Assembly (NCBI GenBank): GCA_019912545.1
Contig: JAIOIK010000042.1
Span: 1-64,000, forward strand
DNA length: 64,000 nucleotides
From: Ignavibacteria bacterium
GTDB taxonomy: Bacteria > Bacteroidota > Ignavibacteria > Tepidaquicellales > OLB5
Reading direction: 5' to 3'
Below the pieces are notes generated by a model. It had not been told where the DNA came from. It was given only the letters and a program-made list of their open reading frames with translations, and ran no database searches. The translations under genes and the position numbers were made by a program. Below, piece after piece: positions 9,008 through 18,863 of the stretch (the stretch's first letter is position 1; every line of letters starts with the position of its first letter).

Positions 9008-10498
9008 TTAATCCTGAGGCACTGTTACATCATACCAGAATTTCTTTTTCCTGTCCAGTACTTCATCTATATGAATGTGTTTGAGTTCTGTATAGGCTTT
9101 AAGACCTTCAATACCAAGTTCTCTGCCAACTCCGCTTTGTTTATAGCCGCCAAATGGTGCCTTATCACTCAGCAAATGCCATTCGTTTATCCATACAGTT
9201 CCGGCTCTGAGTCTTTTTGCCAATGCAAGAGCCCTATCGTTATCTTTTGACCACACTCCACCTGCAAGTCCGAAACTTGATTCATTAGCGATCCTGATAG
9301 CATCTTCATCATCTTTTGCTTTAATTACACTCAAAACGGGCCCGAAGATCTCTTCACGGGCGATCCTCATATCATTAGTAACATCTGCAAAAAGAGTCGG
9401 TTCAACATAACAGCCTCTTTCAAATCCTTTAGGTACTCCGCCTCCGCAAACGAGCCTTGCTCTTTCCTTTTTCCCGATCTCGATATACTCGAGCACTCTT
9501 TTCTGATGCTTATTGCTGACAAGCGGACCGATATCGGTTTCTTTATCCATTGGGTCGCCTATCTTCATTTTACCAAGTTTATTTTTCAGCCGCTCAACAA
9601 CTTCATCATGAATTTTATTTGGCAATATCAATCTTGAGCCTGCAACGCAGCACTGACCGTTATGGAAATAGCATGCATACGCCGAGCCGTCTATTGCAAG
9701 ATCAAGATCTGCATCATCAAGAATTATGCTTGCTGATTTACCGCCAAGTTCAAGAGTTATTTTTTTCATGGTTGCCGAGGCAAGGCACATTACCTTCCTG
9801 CCAATTTCTGTTGAACCAGTGAAAGCAACTTTATCAACCATCGGGTTTGTGATCATCTCCTCGCCCACTTCTGCATCACCTGTAATAATATTCACCACAC
9901 CTTTAGGCAGGTCAGTTGAATCTATAATTTTGGCTAGCTCAAGCGCAGAAACGGATGTTTCCGGCGCAGGCTTTAAGACCATCGTGCATCCTGCAGCCAG
10001 AGCGGGAGCAATTTTCCATATAGCCATCTGCAGAGGGAAATTCCATGGAATGATTGCAGAAACAACTCCGACAGGCTCTCTTACCAGCAGATTCCTGCTC
10101 ACACCTTCTTTTGAAATATCCAGTTCTTCATCAAAGTCACTTAAAGCTAATTTTGCAAAAGTGCTTGCTGCTCGGTACGTAAGGTACATATCATCTTTAG
10201 ACTTCTTATATGTTGAGCCTGATTCCTTAATTTCAAGCTCCTGCAGCAAAGCAGAGTTCTCTTTGATCTTATCAGCGATCTGCTTAATAATTGCGCTTCT
10301 TTCTTCTTTGGGCATATGGCTCCATACACCGCTATCAAATGCATTTCTAGCAGCCTTAATTGCAGAGGCAGTATCTTCTACTGAGGCAACCGCGAGCTTT
10401 GCAAACACACTTCTATCAAAAGGATTAACAGCAACTATTGTTCCTTTATTGGAAGCATCCCTGAATTCACCGTTTATATAAAGTTTATATTCGAGCAT
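9008..10498 (-). CDS. NAD(P)-dependent aldehyde dehydrogenase
   Basis: This is a complete 496-residue ALDH. Cofactor and active-site motifs are in order: IIPWNFPLQMAIWKIAPALA near residue 147, FTGSTEIGRKVM near 225, the general-base Glu in TLELGGKSASII near 247, the catalytic Cys in HNGQCCVAGSRL near 282, and EEIFGPVLSV near 382. The specificity cannot be read from sequence; betaine-aldehyde and phenylacetaldehyde types look alike. It converges on the universal stress protein gene and stands alone. It is distinct from the ALDH16-like protein at 46.8 kb. Confidence 0.9.
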   Translation of the reverse strand: MLEYKLYINGEFRDASNKGTIVAVNPFDRSVFAKLAVASVEDTASAIKAARNAFDSGVWSHMPKEERSAIIKQIADKIKENSALLQELEIKESGSTYKKSKDDMYLTYRAASTFAKLALSDFDEELDISKEGVSRNLLVREPVGVVSAIIPWNFPLQMAIWKIAPALAAGCTMVLKPAPETSVSALELAKIIDSTDLPKGVVNIITGDAEVGEEMITNPMVDKVAFTGSTEIGRKVMCLASATMKKITLELGGKSASIILDDADLDLAIDGSAYACYFHNGQCCVAGSRLILPNKIHDEVVERLKNKLGKMKIGDPMDKETDIGPLVSNKHQKRVLEYIEIGKKERARLVCGGGVPKGFERGCYVEPTLFADVTNDMRIAREEIFGPVLSVIKAKDDEDAIRIANESSFGLAGGVWSKDNDRALALAKRLRAGTVWINEWHLLSDKAPFGGYKQSGVGRELGIEGLKAYTELKHIHIDEVLDRKKKFWYDVTVPQD

Positions 10499-10558
10499 TA
10501 ATTTTGTTCTGTTTAGTAACTTATTTATTAAATAACATCTTAAGAATACTTATAATAA

Positions 10559-10602
10559 CCTCACCCTCAGTCTCCCTCTCCACAAAAGAGAGGGAGTGAC
10601 TT
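10559..10602. repeat. Hairpin repeat of the CCTCACCC family
   Basis: CCTCACCCTCAGT is followed by a hairpin with arms CTCCCTCTC (10572-10580) and GAGAGGGAG (10588-10596). It begins like the elements at 54148-54235 and 61307-61401 but lacks their GGGGTGAGG end, so it is probably a partial copy. It sits between the aldehyde dehydrogenase and HNH genes and could also form a weak terminator. Confidence 0.6.
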
Positions 10603-10679
10603 ACAGGATTAATTCCAATGCAATTTTATCTTCAAAATGTATAGAACAATAATGTACTTTACGTAATTATTAACGAACA

Positions 10680-11168
10680 CTAATTCATGTATAGATATGG
10701 CCTCCACTCGTCATCCACTCTTCCAACGAAGTGTTTCATAAATGTGATGTGAGATGGTTTGGTAGGTTTTTTGAGAATCGGCATTCTAGCTTCTTCGGGA
10801 GAGCGGTCACCTTTTTTATTGTTGCACTTTACGCATGCTGTCACAAGGTTTTCCCATGTGTCATCACCGTCTTTTGATTTCGGAACAATGTGATCAATAG
10901 TTAAAGGAAGATCAGCCCTGCCGCAATAAACACATTTATGATTATCACGCCTTAATATGTTCTTTCTTGATAAGACTATCTTCTTATATGGAACCTTTAT
11001 ATACACTCTTAACCTTACAATATTCGGGAAAGGAACTGATGATTTTACACTTCTGATCCTTTTAGATTCTTTGGCAGAAATCAGTTCCGCCTTTCCTAAA
11101 AATAAAAGTACAACCGCTCTTTGAACATTGCAGATACTCATAGCTTCATAGTTCTGGTTTAAGACCAA
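10680..11168 (-). CDS. HNH endonuclease family protein
   Basis: The 162-residue protein carries a compact HNH domain: CVYCGRADLPLTIDHIVPKS near residues 79-98 and ENLVTACVKCNNKKGDRSP near 106-124, with two CxxC pairs for a structural zinc. The N-terminal half (VLNQNYEAMSICNVQRAVVL) matches the leader found in widespread Bacteroidota/cyanobacterial HNH proteins. The TTG at 11168 is the first standard start, but the frame stays open upstream to about 11286 and encodes plausible residues such as AIHFNGRPKLNGKLSGK. The true start may therefore be further upstream with a non-standard codon. The cellular role of these solitary HNH proteins is unknown. Confidence 0.85.
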   Translation of the reverse strand: MVLNQNYEAMSICNVQRAVVLLFLGKAELISAKESKRIRSVKSSVPFPNIVRLRVYIKVPYKKIVLSRKNILRRDNHKCVYCGRADLPLTIDHIVPKSKDGDDTWENLVTACVKCNNKKGDRSPEEARMPILKKPTKPSHITFMKHFVGRVDDEWRPYLYMN

Positions 11169-11286
11169 TACTTTGCCGCTGAGCTTGCCGTTTAGTTTTG
11201 GTCTCCCGTTAAAATGAATAGCCTGCTTTTCTGAATCAATTGCAATCTCAGGTTCGAAGTCGAGTTTTCCTTTGCTAGAAATAAAG

Positions 11287-11539
11287 CGTTTTCAACAGTA
11301 TAATTTATAAAAATACCATTTTAATGAAAAATAAACAAGGAAGCCGTTTTCTGATGAGGAGTTTGGGTGTAATAGTTGAATTTGATGTTTCAAAATAGCG
11401 CTAGAATAACCACATTCAACAAAAATCATTTAAAAATTTTGGTATTGATTTAATTATCTCAACACTATAAAATTACACAATTAGAAACCTAAAAATGCCT
11501 ATGGAGCGATAAGTACGTTTTTTGAGTAATCTATAATTA
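11287..11539 (+). promoter_or_regulatory. Intergenic region upstream of sprA with a possible promoter
   Basis: This AT-rich region separates divergent HNH and sprA genes. TTGATT at 11445-11450 and TATAAA at 11466-11471 are 15 bases apart, a slightly short sigma-70-like arrangement. No riboswitch or gene was recognised here. Promoter assignment is weak. Confidence 0.25.
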
Positions 11540-14500
11540 TTGTTGATAAATAAAACCAATTACGTAAAACTTATTTTAAGTGCAGCACTTTTTTTTGTGC
11601 TGTTATGCTCCGGTAATAATTCCCTCGCGCAGGGAAGAGATAGAAGCAAGTTTCAAGGCGGCTATATTGATACTTCTTTATCTTACCTGGATTCCTCTTT
11701 GATAAAAGATTCAACCAGGATACGCATGCCCGTTGACTCTACTGCCAGGGTCAAAAATTTCAAATACGAAAGAACTGACGACCCAATACCCTCTTTTGGT
11801 GACTATAAATCACCGTTATTGCTTTACGGCTCGGGGCGGATTGATTATACTGTAACTTTTGATACTCTTAACAATGTTATAATTACAGAATCTTTTGAAG
11901 GTGAGCAGTACAAAGTTCCCCGCGTCATACCACTCGATAAGTATATTAAGATAAGAAGTTCGCTTGCCCAGCAGGACATGTTCTACAGGATTGTGGCAGA
12001 TAGTTACCAGATAGAAACTGAAGATGACCTTACAAAGCTCTTTAAGAATATTACTGAGATCACCATACCTTTGCCATTTGCAACAGAAACTATTTTCGGC
12101 CCGCCTACTATCAATTTGAAAATCAACGGTACTATTGACATAACTGCTTCTTATCAAAAGAGCACCAATGATCTTCAGACAATTACTTCTGAAAATCAGA
12201 CTCAGAATAATATTAATTTTAAACAGGAAGTACAGGTAAGCACAAAGGGTACAGTTGGTGATAAGCTGACCGTTGATGCTGACTGGAACTCACAGCGTAC
12301 ATTTGAATTTGAGAACCAGTTAAAACTTAAATACAAAGGTTACCCTGATGAAGTTATTCAAAGTATTGAAGCCGGTAACGTATCACTTGAAACCAGATCG
12401 AATTTGATCGGAAGTACACAGGCACTTTTTGGCGTTAAGGCACAGTTTAAACTTGGTCCATTGACGCTTACAACTATAGCCTCGCAAAAGAAAAGTGAAA
12501 AGAAAGAAGTAAATATTAATGGTGGTTCAGTAGAAACAAATTTTGATATTCCAATTTGGGATTATGCAGAAACAAATTACCTCTTGGATGAAACCTATGA
12601 GACTGAATTCACGAATTTTTATAGTACCGGTATCACCTCAATAAACATTACTAAAATTGAAGTCTGGGTAAACGCATTGCCAAACAACCCTAACAAACGC
12701 TCTGTATTTGGACTGGACACTCTTGGGGTTCGGCCACAAAACGGATACTCTATTACGGATTCAAATATGGTTACCACTGCAGGTCACAGCTTGATTGGGA
12801 ATTTCATTAAATTGAACCCTGAAGATTTCACACTAAATGCAAAGGCAGGCTATATTACTTTAAATGGAAATTTGCAGGCAAGCGGTCAGGATGCTCTTGC
12901 TGTTGCTTATACATACACTGACGCGAATAACAATTCATTCCAATACGGAGATTATACAACCGATGTAAATTCAGCTGACAGACTTAAACTTAAACTATTG
13001 CGATTTACATCACAACAGTCACCGGATCAAGAGCCTGCATTTGCCAGGCTTTGGAAGCGAATGTTGAAAAACATCTATAATCTGGGTGTAAGGAACATCA
13101 CTAATGATCCTTCAACACTTGAGTTTAATATTTATTATAATGAGCCGGGCCAACCGCCTAACCCAAAGTATAATGGAACGGGCAACTTTACCGGCCGGTC
13201 TTACCTTAATTTGACGGGACTCGATTATAGGATAAACGGCCAACCTAGCAGTAATGTACCTGAAGGAGACGATGCGTTTGATTTCTTTCCTACTAGTACG
13301 ATTGATTTAATTAATGGTAATATCATTTTCCCGTTTATTAATCCTTTTTCAGAGACTCTAATTCAAAAGGGAGTTGAAAGCCAGTTTATCGGCAAAAACG
13401 ATACAATATATACTTCTTCAAAAACTACTGCCCGTGATTTTGGTAACCTTAAATTTAATCTCAAAGGTAAGGCAAAAGGAGAAGCTTCTTCAAGATATAA
13501 CCTGGGTTTTAATCTTGTAGAAGGAAGTGTGAAAGTTTTCAATGGTTCGGTTGAGCTTACTGCGGGTGTAGATTATTCTATTGATTATTCACTTGGAGAA
13601 CTTTTGATCATCAACAGCAGTGCACTTGTTGCCGGGGCAAACCTTAAGATTACTTATGAGACCAATGACCTGTTTCAGCTTGCTTCAAAAACACTTCTTG
13701 GCACAAGGGCTGAGCTTCAATTAAGCAAAACAAGTTATATAGGGTTCACACTTATAAATCTGAAACAGCAAACCTTAAATGACAAGATAAGGATAGGTGA
13801 AGAACCTACAAACAATACTATAATCGGTTTTGATGCCTCGGCAGATATCAAGACAAATTTTCTAACAAAGCTTGTAAATAAGATCCCCGGATATAATACA
13901 AAAGAAGAATCAATTTTGAGTTTAAAAGGAGAAGTGGCATTCATGCTTCCTGACCCTAATACATTAAAGAGCAGAATCCCCAGTGATAATGGCGAAGCAG
14001 TTGCTTATGTGGATGATTTTGAAGGCGTTAAAAAGATCATTCCGCTTGGTTTAAATCCTCTTTCGTGGACATTATCATCAATACCTGTTGACCCCATGCT
14101 TGTACCTGTATTTGCAAACGAAGATGCCCGTGATAGTTTAATGAGCAGAAAAAGATCGAAATTGCAATGGTATAACCTATTGAACAACGTTCCTATTCTT
14201 GATGTATATCCAAATAGAAGCATAGCAAGTAATCAAAATCAAACATTAACTCCGTTTGTTTTTAACATCAGGCCTGATGAAGTGGGTCCGTATAATTATA
14301 TAACACAGCAGGAATTTTTGAACGAAGGTACCAATAAAGACAAATGGAATGGTGTATTTAAGTACCTGAATACCACTCAAACAAATCTGGTTGATGAAAA
14401 TATAAATTATATAGAAGTTTGGATGCAGGTAAACGGAGGCAATCCTATTACAAGTGATTCTGCAAAAATGATTATTGATCTTGGAGCAATGTCAGAAAAG

Positions 14501-17500
14501 ATTATCACGACAAAACGTATGCCGATAAACTCAACTGTTCTGAACACAAATTATCATTCCGAAGACATAAATGGCAGCGGTCAGCTTGATGTTGGAGAAG
14601 ATAATGGAATAGACGGTAGACCAAATAGTACAACCGGTAATATCCTGGGAGAAGAGTTTTATTTTCAAGAACTGATGCAGGAAACTGGTGGCGATCCGAG
14701 TCGTGATAACTACCTATGGACTCAAGGAAGCCTTGATTACGCAAAGTTCAATGGGACAGAATTGAATGCAACGAATCTAACGGAGGCAAAAAGAATAGAT
14801 ACCGAAGACCTTGATAATGATGGAAATCTTGGTACAAATAATAGTTATTTTGAATATGTGATTCCTTTGGATTCCAATTCATTTAAGAATCATCCATTTA
14901 TTGCCGGTGGCGGTAATGCAGGATGGTACCAATTTATTATACCGCTTGATCAGTGGAAGAACAAGATTGGAACAAATCCAACACTCACTAATATTAAGTA
15001 TGCGAGAGTGTGGTTTAAAGGCTTTCAGGACTCAACAACATTAAAAATTGTTGATTTTAGTCTCGTTGGTAACCAGTGGGTTAAATCAAATAAAAATGAT
15101 ACAACTTATACTGTATCAGTTGTTAATATTGAAGATAATTCGAATATCTACCAGCCCCCCGTACCTGGTGATATACTCAGACAAAAGGATCAATCACAGG
15201 TTGATCAGAATGTGCTCTCCAACGAACAGTCTATTTCACTTGATGTAAATAAACTTCTGCCGGGTCAAAGCAAATTCGTTTTCAAGTCTTACACTACCCG
15301 GCCCACTGATCTTATCAATTATAAAATTCTGAAATTATTTGTAAATGGAGATTCATCATTTACTTACACAAACCCTGATCTTTATGATGCGGCAGTAATA
15401 GTCAGATTAGGCAGTGATTCTTCGAATTATTATGAATACCGCGCACCGATCCATCCGGATGTTAGACCCGGTTCTCCGTGGAATGCACTGAATGAAGTTT
15501 CAATTAATCTTGCAGAAATTACTGCGGTTAAGCAGAAACGGGATAGCTCCGGAACGATAGTTTATGAACCTGTAAATAACGGCCCCCCCGGGGCAATGTA
15601 TGGAGTTATCGGTAATCCTTCGATCAGGAATGTTACACAAATTTCCCTGGGTGTCTATAATAATAACAAAGACCCGATAGTTGTTAAAGAATTGACCGGA
15701 TCGGTTTGGTTTGATGAAATGAGGGTTATTAAGACTAACAATGATAATGGCTATGCATTTACTTTGAGCTCAGGATTGAAGATCGCTGATCTTGCCACAC
15801 TGAATTTCAGTTATAATAAAACAGATCCTAATTTCCATAGTCTTGAAAACAGGTTTGGAAGTTTAACACTTGCAAACAGCTGGGAAATCTCCGGGCAAAT
15901 TAATGCGCACAAGATATTGAATGCGCTGCTTTCAAAATATGTTTCGGTTAAGTTCAAAGACTTCTTCACTATACCAATATCATTTTCACATTCTGAAGTA
16001 CTTGATAATCCCAATTATCTCCCATCTACTGATGTGAATCTTGAGGAAGCAGCACAAAGCAAATACGATGAGATACTCAGGCAGACCGGGAATACAGAAC
16101 TAGCAGAATACTCCGCTAACCAGATAAGAACTTCCGCGCAAACTTTGAGAATAGCAAACAGGTTCTCAATTAACGGAATGAAATTCACTTTCCCAGGCGA
16201 TAATTTCTTTGTGAAGCAGATAATAAATAAACTGGAAGTAAATTTTGTAAGGAATTCATATACAGAAAGGAACCCTACCCTCGAAAGCAAATATGCCTGG
16301 GATATGAGCGGAAGCGTGGGTTTAAGTTCTGATCTTGATTTGATGAATACACTAAACCTGAAGATTGGCAAATTCCTTCCGTTTGGCGATGAATTCAAAG
16401 ATGCAAAAATGTATTTCTTCTTCCCTTTCATGCCGTTGGCACCACTCTTCTCTTCAAACATTGCACTCAGCGGTAATTTTAACCGGCGAAGGGGTGACGA
16501 GAAACTAAGGACACAGATCAACAACAGCCCAACTTCCAGGCAATTTGATGCAACCCGCGGGTTTAACCTGAACTGGAAATTTATAGAAAACTGGATAATT
16601 GATATAACCGGAGATTATTCATTCCGCTCAGGCAGTGACCTGACATATCTGGAAACTACAGGTGATTCATCCAGAATTCAAAGGACGGAAAGCCAGATAT
16701 TTGATGATATATTTTTTAATGGCGGATTTATCAATTGGGGCAAAGACCTTGACTATTCACAGAACGTTTCCATTAATCCAAAATTCAACATACCGGGATT
16801 AAGAAATTTCCTGGACCTGACTTCATCATACAGAGTTACATATGGATGGAGGGCTTCACAATACAGTTCCGATCTGGGCAGCAATGTTGGTTACAGCTCT
16901 GATCTTCAGGCTACTGCTTTTTTAAAGCTTAACAGTATTTTTGACCTTTTTAAAAAAGGGCCAAACAAACTCATTGGCGGTTCCAGTCCGGGTTACCAGG
17001 ATAAGTCTGATCCCGCGGATCTTATAAAATTGCTTGGCACATTTATACCAGACCAGGTAAATGTTACATTTTCGGAATCGAAACAGCTTTCTAATCCCGG
17101 AGTAAGCGGCAGGCCCGGATTTGGTAATTTCTGGATGCAGCTTGGCTCTAAAGAATATTTGGGACCTTCACGGCTCTACCAATTAGGATGGGTATCCGAT
17201 CCCGGCAGCAGAGTTCCATTTACCCAATTGACTGACAACCAAAACCTGAACAGGACGGTAACTTTTAATACATTCATAACACCAATATTTCCCAATAATC
17301 TCAAGATCAACTTTACTTACAAATGGGGAGGCGGTTCTATTAATTCATTGACGTATAATACCGATGGCGCAGGCAATCTAGGCTCTCCGCTTACAAGACA
17401 GGAAAGCAGAACCATTACAAGACCAAGTTTTTTTGTTTCAAGTGATATTACAAATAAACTTGCAAGGCCGGAGGATCCTACTACACAAGCAAAAGAAATA

Positions 17501-18178
17501 GCTGAATCATTTGAGAACAATATTGTATCGTTTCCCTTCCCTAGTTGGAATTTGACACTAAATGGGATAGAAAAATTTGATCTCTTCACAAATATTGCAC
17601 AATCCGTAACGCTGGAAAGCGGCTATTCTTCGGAATACAGAAAAATACTCAGCTATGATGGTCTGAATCCTGAATACATAAGCGCGCAGGCAATTACTTC
17701 GGGCTTTACTCCTCTTATTGGGTTAAATTTCAACTTCAAGCCGATCTCGGACGGAACATTTACAGCATCTTTCAAGCTGAGCAAAACAAATTCCTATAAT
17801 ATGGAACCAAATAATGCAAAACTGACAAATACATCTACAAATGACCTTGCTATAAATGCAAGCTATACAAAATCAGGTTTTAATTTGCCTATCTTTGGGC
17901 TTTCACTAGAAAATAACCTAACAATTTCATTTTCTTATACCAGAACAAAGAACGATCCTATCGTATATTCATACCAGAATTTCCTTTGGGAATCAAACAC
18001 ACAGAACGGTTCAACTTCAACAACCATTAATCCATCTATTCAGTATAATTTATCAAGAAGTGTAACCTTACAGTTGTTTTATAAATACACTAAAATAGAA
18101 CCTACAGGAAGTAACCTTCTTATAACAACGAGAACTTCGAACGAAGCCGGTCTGAATATCAGGCTTCAGATACAGTAG
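11540..18178 (+). CDS. sprA: SprA, outer-membrane translocon of the type IX secretion system
   Basis: At 2212 residues this is a full-length SprA (SOV), the giant 36-strand beta-barrel through which type IX cargo crosses the outer membrane. A signal peptide ends at about residue 31 (NNSLAQG). The sequence contains alternating aromatic and polar strands throughout, with family-typical stretches such as VDDFEGVKKIIPLGLNPLSW near residue 825, GSVWFDEMRV near 1390 and FEFENQLKLKYKGYPDEVIQ near 255. The start is TTG at 11540 without a clear ribosome-binding site; a second TTG follows directly. A SemiSWEET gene begins two bases after its stop. The Asp-box protein at 1473 and the metalloprotease at 23984 are likely clients. 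Confidence 0.95.
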   Translation: MLINKTNYVKLILSAALFFVLLCSGNNSLAQGRDRSKFQGGYIDTSLSYLDSSLIKDSTRIRMPVDSTARVKNFKYERTDDPIPSFGDYKSPLLLYGSGRIDYTVTFDTLNNVIITESFEGEQYKVPRVIPLDKYIKIRSSLAQQDMFYRIVADSYQIETEDDLTKLFKNITEITIPLPFATETIFGPPTINLKINGTIDITASYQKSTNDLQTITSENQTQNNINFKQEVQVSTKGTVGDKLTVDADWNSQRTFEFENQLKLKYKGYPDEVIQSIEAGNVSLETRSNLIGSTQALFGVKAQFKLGPLTLTTIASQKKSEKKEVNINGGSVETNFDIPIWDYAETNYLLDETYETEFTNFYSTGITSINITKIEVWVNALPNNPNKRSVFGLDTLGVRPQNGYSITDSNMVTTAGHSLIGNFIKLNPEDFTLNAKAGYITLNGNLQASGQDALAVAYTYTDANNNSFQYGDYTTDVNSADRLKLKLLRFTSQQSPDQEPAFARLWKRMLKNIYNLGVRNITNDPSTLEFNIYYNEPGQPPNPKYNGTGNFTGRSYLNLTGLDYRINGQPSSNVPEGDDAFDFFPTSTIDLINGNIIFPFINPFSETLIQKGVESQFIGKNDTIYTSSKTTARDFGNLKFNLKGKAKGEASSRYNLGFNLVEGSVKVFNGSVELTAGVDYSIDYSLGELLIINSSALVAGANLKITYETNDLFQLASKTLLGTRAELQLSKTSYIGFTLINLKQQTLNDKIRIGEEPTNNTIIGFDASADIKTNFLTKLVNKIPGYNTKEESILSLKGEVAFMLPDPNTLKSRIPSDNGEAVAYVDDFEGVKKIIPLGLNPLSWTLSSIPVDPMLVPVFANEDARDSLMSRKRSKLQWYNLLNNVPILDVYPNRSIASNQNQTLTPFVFNIRPDEVGPYNYITQQEFLNEGTNKDKWNGVFKYLNTTQTNLVDENINYIEVWMQVNGGNPITSDSAKMIIDLGAMSEKIITTKRMPINSTVLNTNYHSEDINGSGQLDVGEDNGIDGRPNSTTGNILGEEFYFQELMQETGGDPSRDNYLWTQGSLDYAKFNGTELNATNLTEAKRIDTEDLDNDGNLGTNNSYFEYVIPLDSNSFKNHPFIAGGGNAGWYQFIIPLDQWKNKIGTNPTLTNIKYARVWFKGFQDSTTLKIVDFSLVGNQWVKSNKNDTTYTVSVVNIEDNSNIYQPPVPGDILRQKDQSQVDQNVLSNEQSISLDVNKLLPGQSKFVFKSYTTRPTDLINYKILKLFVNGDSSFTYTNPDLYDAAVIVRLGSDSSNYYEYRAPIHPDVRPGSPWNALNEVSINLAEITAVKQKRDSSGTIVYEPVNNGPPGAMYGVIGNPSIRNVTQISLGVYNNNKDPIVVKELTGSVWFDEMRVIKTNNDNGYAFTLSSGLKIADLATLNFSYNKTDPNFHSLENRFGSLTLANSWEISGQINAHKILNALLSKYVSVKFKDFFTIPISFSHSEVLDNPNYLPSTDVNLEEAAQSKYDEILRQTGNTELAEYSANQIRTSAQTLRIANRFSINGMKFTFPGDNFFVKQIINKLEVNFVRNSYTERNPTLESKYAWDMSGSVGLSSDLDLMNTLNLKIGKFLPFGDEFKDAKMYFFFPFMPLAPLFSSNIALSGNFNRRRGDEKLRTQINNSPTSRQFDATRGFNLNWKFIENWIIDITGDYSFRSGSDLTYLETTGDSSRIQRTESQIFDDIFFNGGFINWGKDLDYSQNVSINPKFNIPGLRNFLDLTSSYRVTYGWRASQYSSDLGSNVGYSSDLQATAFLKLNSIFDLFKKGPNKLIGGSSPGYQDKSDPADLIKLLGTFIPDQVNVTFSESKQLSNPGVSGRPGFGNFWMQLGSKEYLGPSRLYQLGWVSDPGSRVPFTQLTDNQNLNRTVTFNTFITPIFPNNLKINFTYKWGGGSINSLTYNTDGAGNLGSPLTRQESRTITRPSFFVSSDITNKLARPEDPTTQAKEIAESFENNIVSFPFPSWNLTLNGIEKFDLFTNIAQSVTLESGYSSEYRKILSYDGLNPEYISAQAITSGFTPLIGLNFNFKPISDGTFTASFKLSKTNSYNMEPNNAKLTNTSTNDLAINASYTKSGFNLPIFGLSLENNLTISFSYTRTKNDPIVYSYQNFLWESNTQNGSTSTTINPSIQYNLSRSVTLQLFYKYTKIEPTGSNLLITTRTSNEAGLNIRLQIQ

Positions 18179-18179
18179 A

Positions 18180-18437
18180 TTGGAAGCATTCATATTAGTT
18201 ATTGGAATGTTGGCTGCGGCACTTACAACTTTTGCATATCTGCCGCAATCATTAAAGGCCATTAAGACAAAACATACAAAAGACCTTTCGCTCCCCACAT
18301 TACTTATGCTTGAGTTTGGTTTGATAACCTGGCTCATTTACGGCTTGTTAATTATGAGTATCCCCATAATTGCGGCAAATACTGTATCAATAGTTTTCAT
18401 GTCAGTCATCCTTTATTTGAAAATTAAGTATAAATAG
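18180..18437 (+). CDS. SemiSWEET sugar transporter (MtN3/PQ-loop)
   Basis: This 85-residue protein has three membrane helices and the diagnostic PQ motif TFAYLPQSLKAIKTKHTKDLS in the first helix-loop region, followed by LEFGLITWLIYGLL and AANTVSIVFMSVILYLKIKY. SemiSWEETs work as dimers and move sugars down their gradient across the inner membrane. The start is TTG at 18180, two bases after the sprA stop, so translation may be coupled to sprA. The ATG at 18207 would remove most of helix 1. The association with sprA is probably incidental. Confidence 0.9.
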   Translation: MEAFILVIGMLAAALTTFAYLPQSLKAIKTKHTKDLSLPTLLMLEFGLITWLIYGLLIMSIPIIAANTVSIVFMSVILYLKIKYK

Positions 18438-18531
18438 TCGTAATAATTTTACATTTCATTTAAATTTAAGCATTATTATATTTGTATTCTTAATTCTTTA
18501 ATTTTCAGGTTTTTTCGCCATTTCCCGATCT

Positions 18532-18605
18532 GCGCCCATAGCTCAACCGGATAGAGCGACAGCCTTCTAAGCTGTAGGTTACAGGTTCGATTCCTGTTGG
18601 GCGTA
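18532..18605 (+). tRNA. tRNA-Arg (TCT)
   Basis: The acceptor arms GCGCCCA and TGGGCGT pair with one G-U, the D arm is GCTC..GAGC, the anticodon stem ACAGC/GCTGT encloses CTTCTAA with anticodon TCT, and the T arm ACAGG/CCTGT encloses TTCGATT. The discriminator is A. CCA is not encoded. Confidence 0.95.
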
Positions 18606-18623
18606 CAAGAATTACAGGATTAA

Positions 18624-18693
18624 TAGCTCAACCGGTATAGAGCGATCCGCCGGCTGGCGGATAGGTTACAAGGTCCCGTTCCTGTTGGGCGTA
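18624..18693 (+). pseudogene. Degenerate tRNA-Arg copy with a palindrome in place of the anticodon arm
   Basis: This is a partial duplicate of the tRNA-Arg 20 bp upstream. TAGCTCAACCGG (D arm), AGGTTACA and TTCCTGTTGGGCGTAC (T and acceptor side) are retained. The 17-base anticodon arm of the intact gene is replaced by an 18-base palindrome, ATCCGCCGGCTGGCGGAT at 18645-18662 (7-bp stem, 4-base loop). The 5' acceptor strand is lost (AGGATTA instead of GCGCCCA) and the T loop is altered. It cannot fold as a working tRNA. Confidence 0.85.
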
Positions 18694-18726
18694 CAAAGAT
18701 GATAGTTTTTGCATTAAAATTTCGAT

Positions 18727-18804
18727 GGTGAGCGTAGTTCAGTTGGTTAGAACATCAGATTGTGGCTCTGAGGGTCGGGGGTTCGAATCCCCTCGCTCAC
18801 CCCA
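18727..18804 (+). tRNA. tRNA-His (GTG)
   Basis: The acceptor arms GTGAGCG and CGCTCAC pair fully, the anticodon loop ATTGTGG-type sequence gives GTG, and the T arm is GGGGG/CCCCT around TTCGAAT. The extra G at 18727 opposite C at 18801 is the histidine-specific G-1:C73 identity pair. CCA is encoded at 18802-18804, unlike the neighbouring tRNA-Arg. Confidence 0.95.
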
Positions 18805-18863
18805 GAAGATTCAGTGTTAGGCAGGTAAAGTACCATGAACTCCCCTACTAACCGCTATTTTTC

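Noticed and set aside
9726-10481. A 251-residue open frame on the plus strand
   Set aside because: It is antisense to a complete, well-matched aldehyde dehydrogenase and has no family features of its own.
16015-16524. A 169-residue frame antisense to sprA
   Set aside because: It is the reverse frame of the SprA barrel, without features; sprA is continuous across it.
18438-18531. A regulatory RNA between the SemiSWEET gene and tRNA-Arg
   Set aside because: The stretch is AT-rich with no stable paired structure that I could see.
18624-18693. A second working tRNA next to tRNA-Arg
   Set aside because: The 5' acceptor strand does not pair with the 3' strand, the anticodon arm is a palindrome with no readable seven-base loop, and the T loop is altered.
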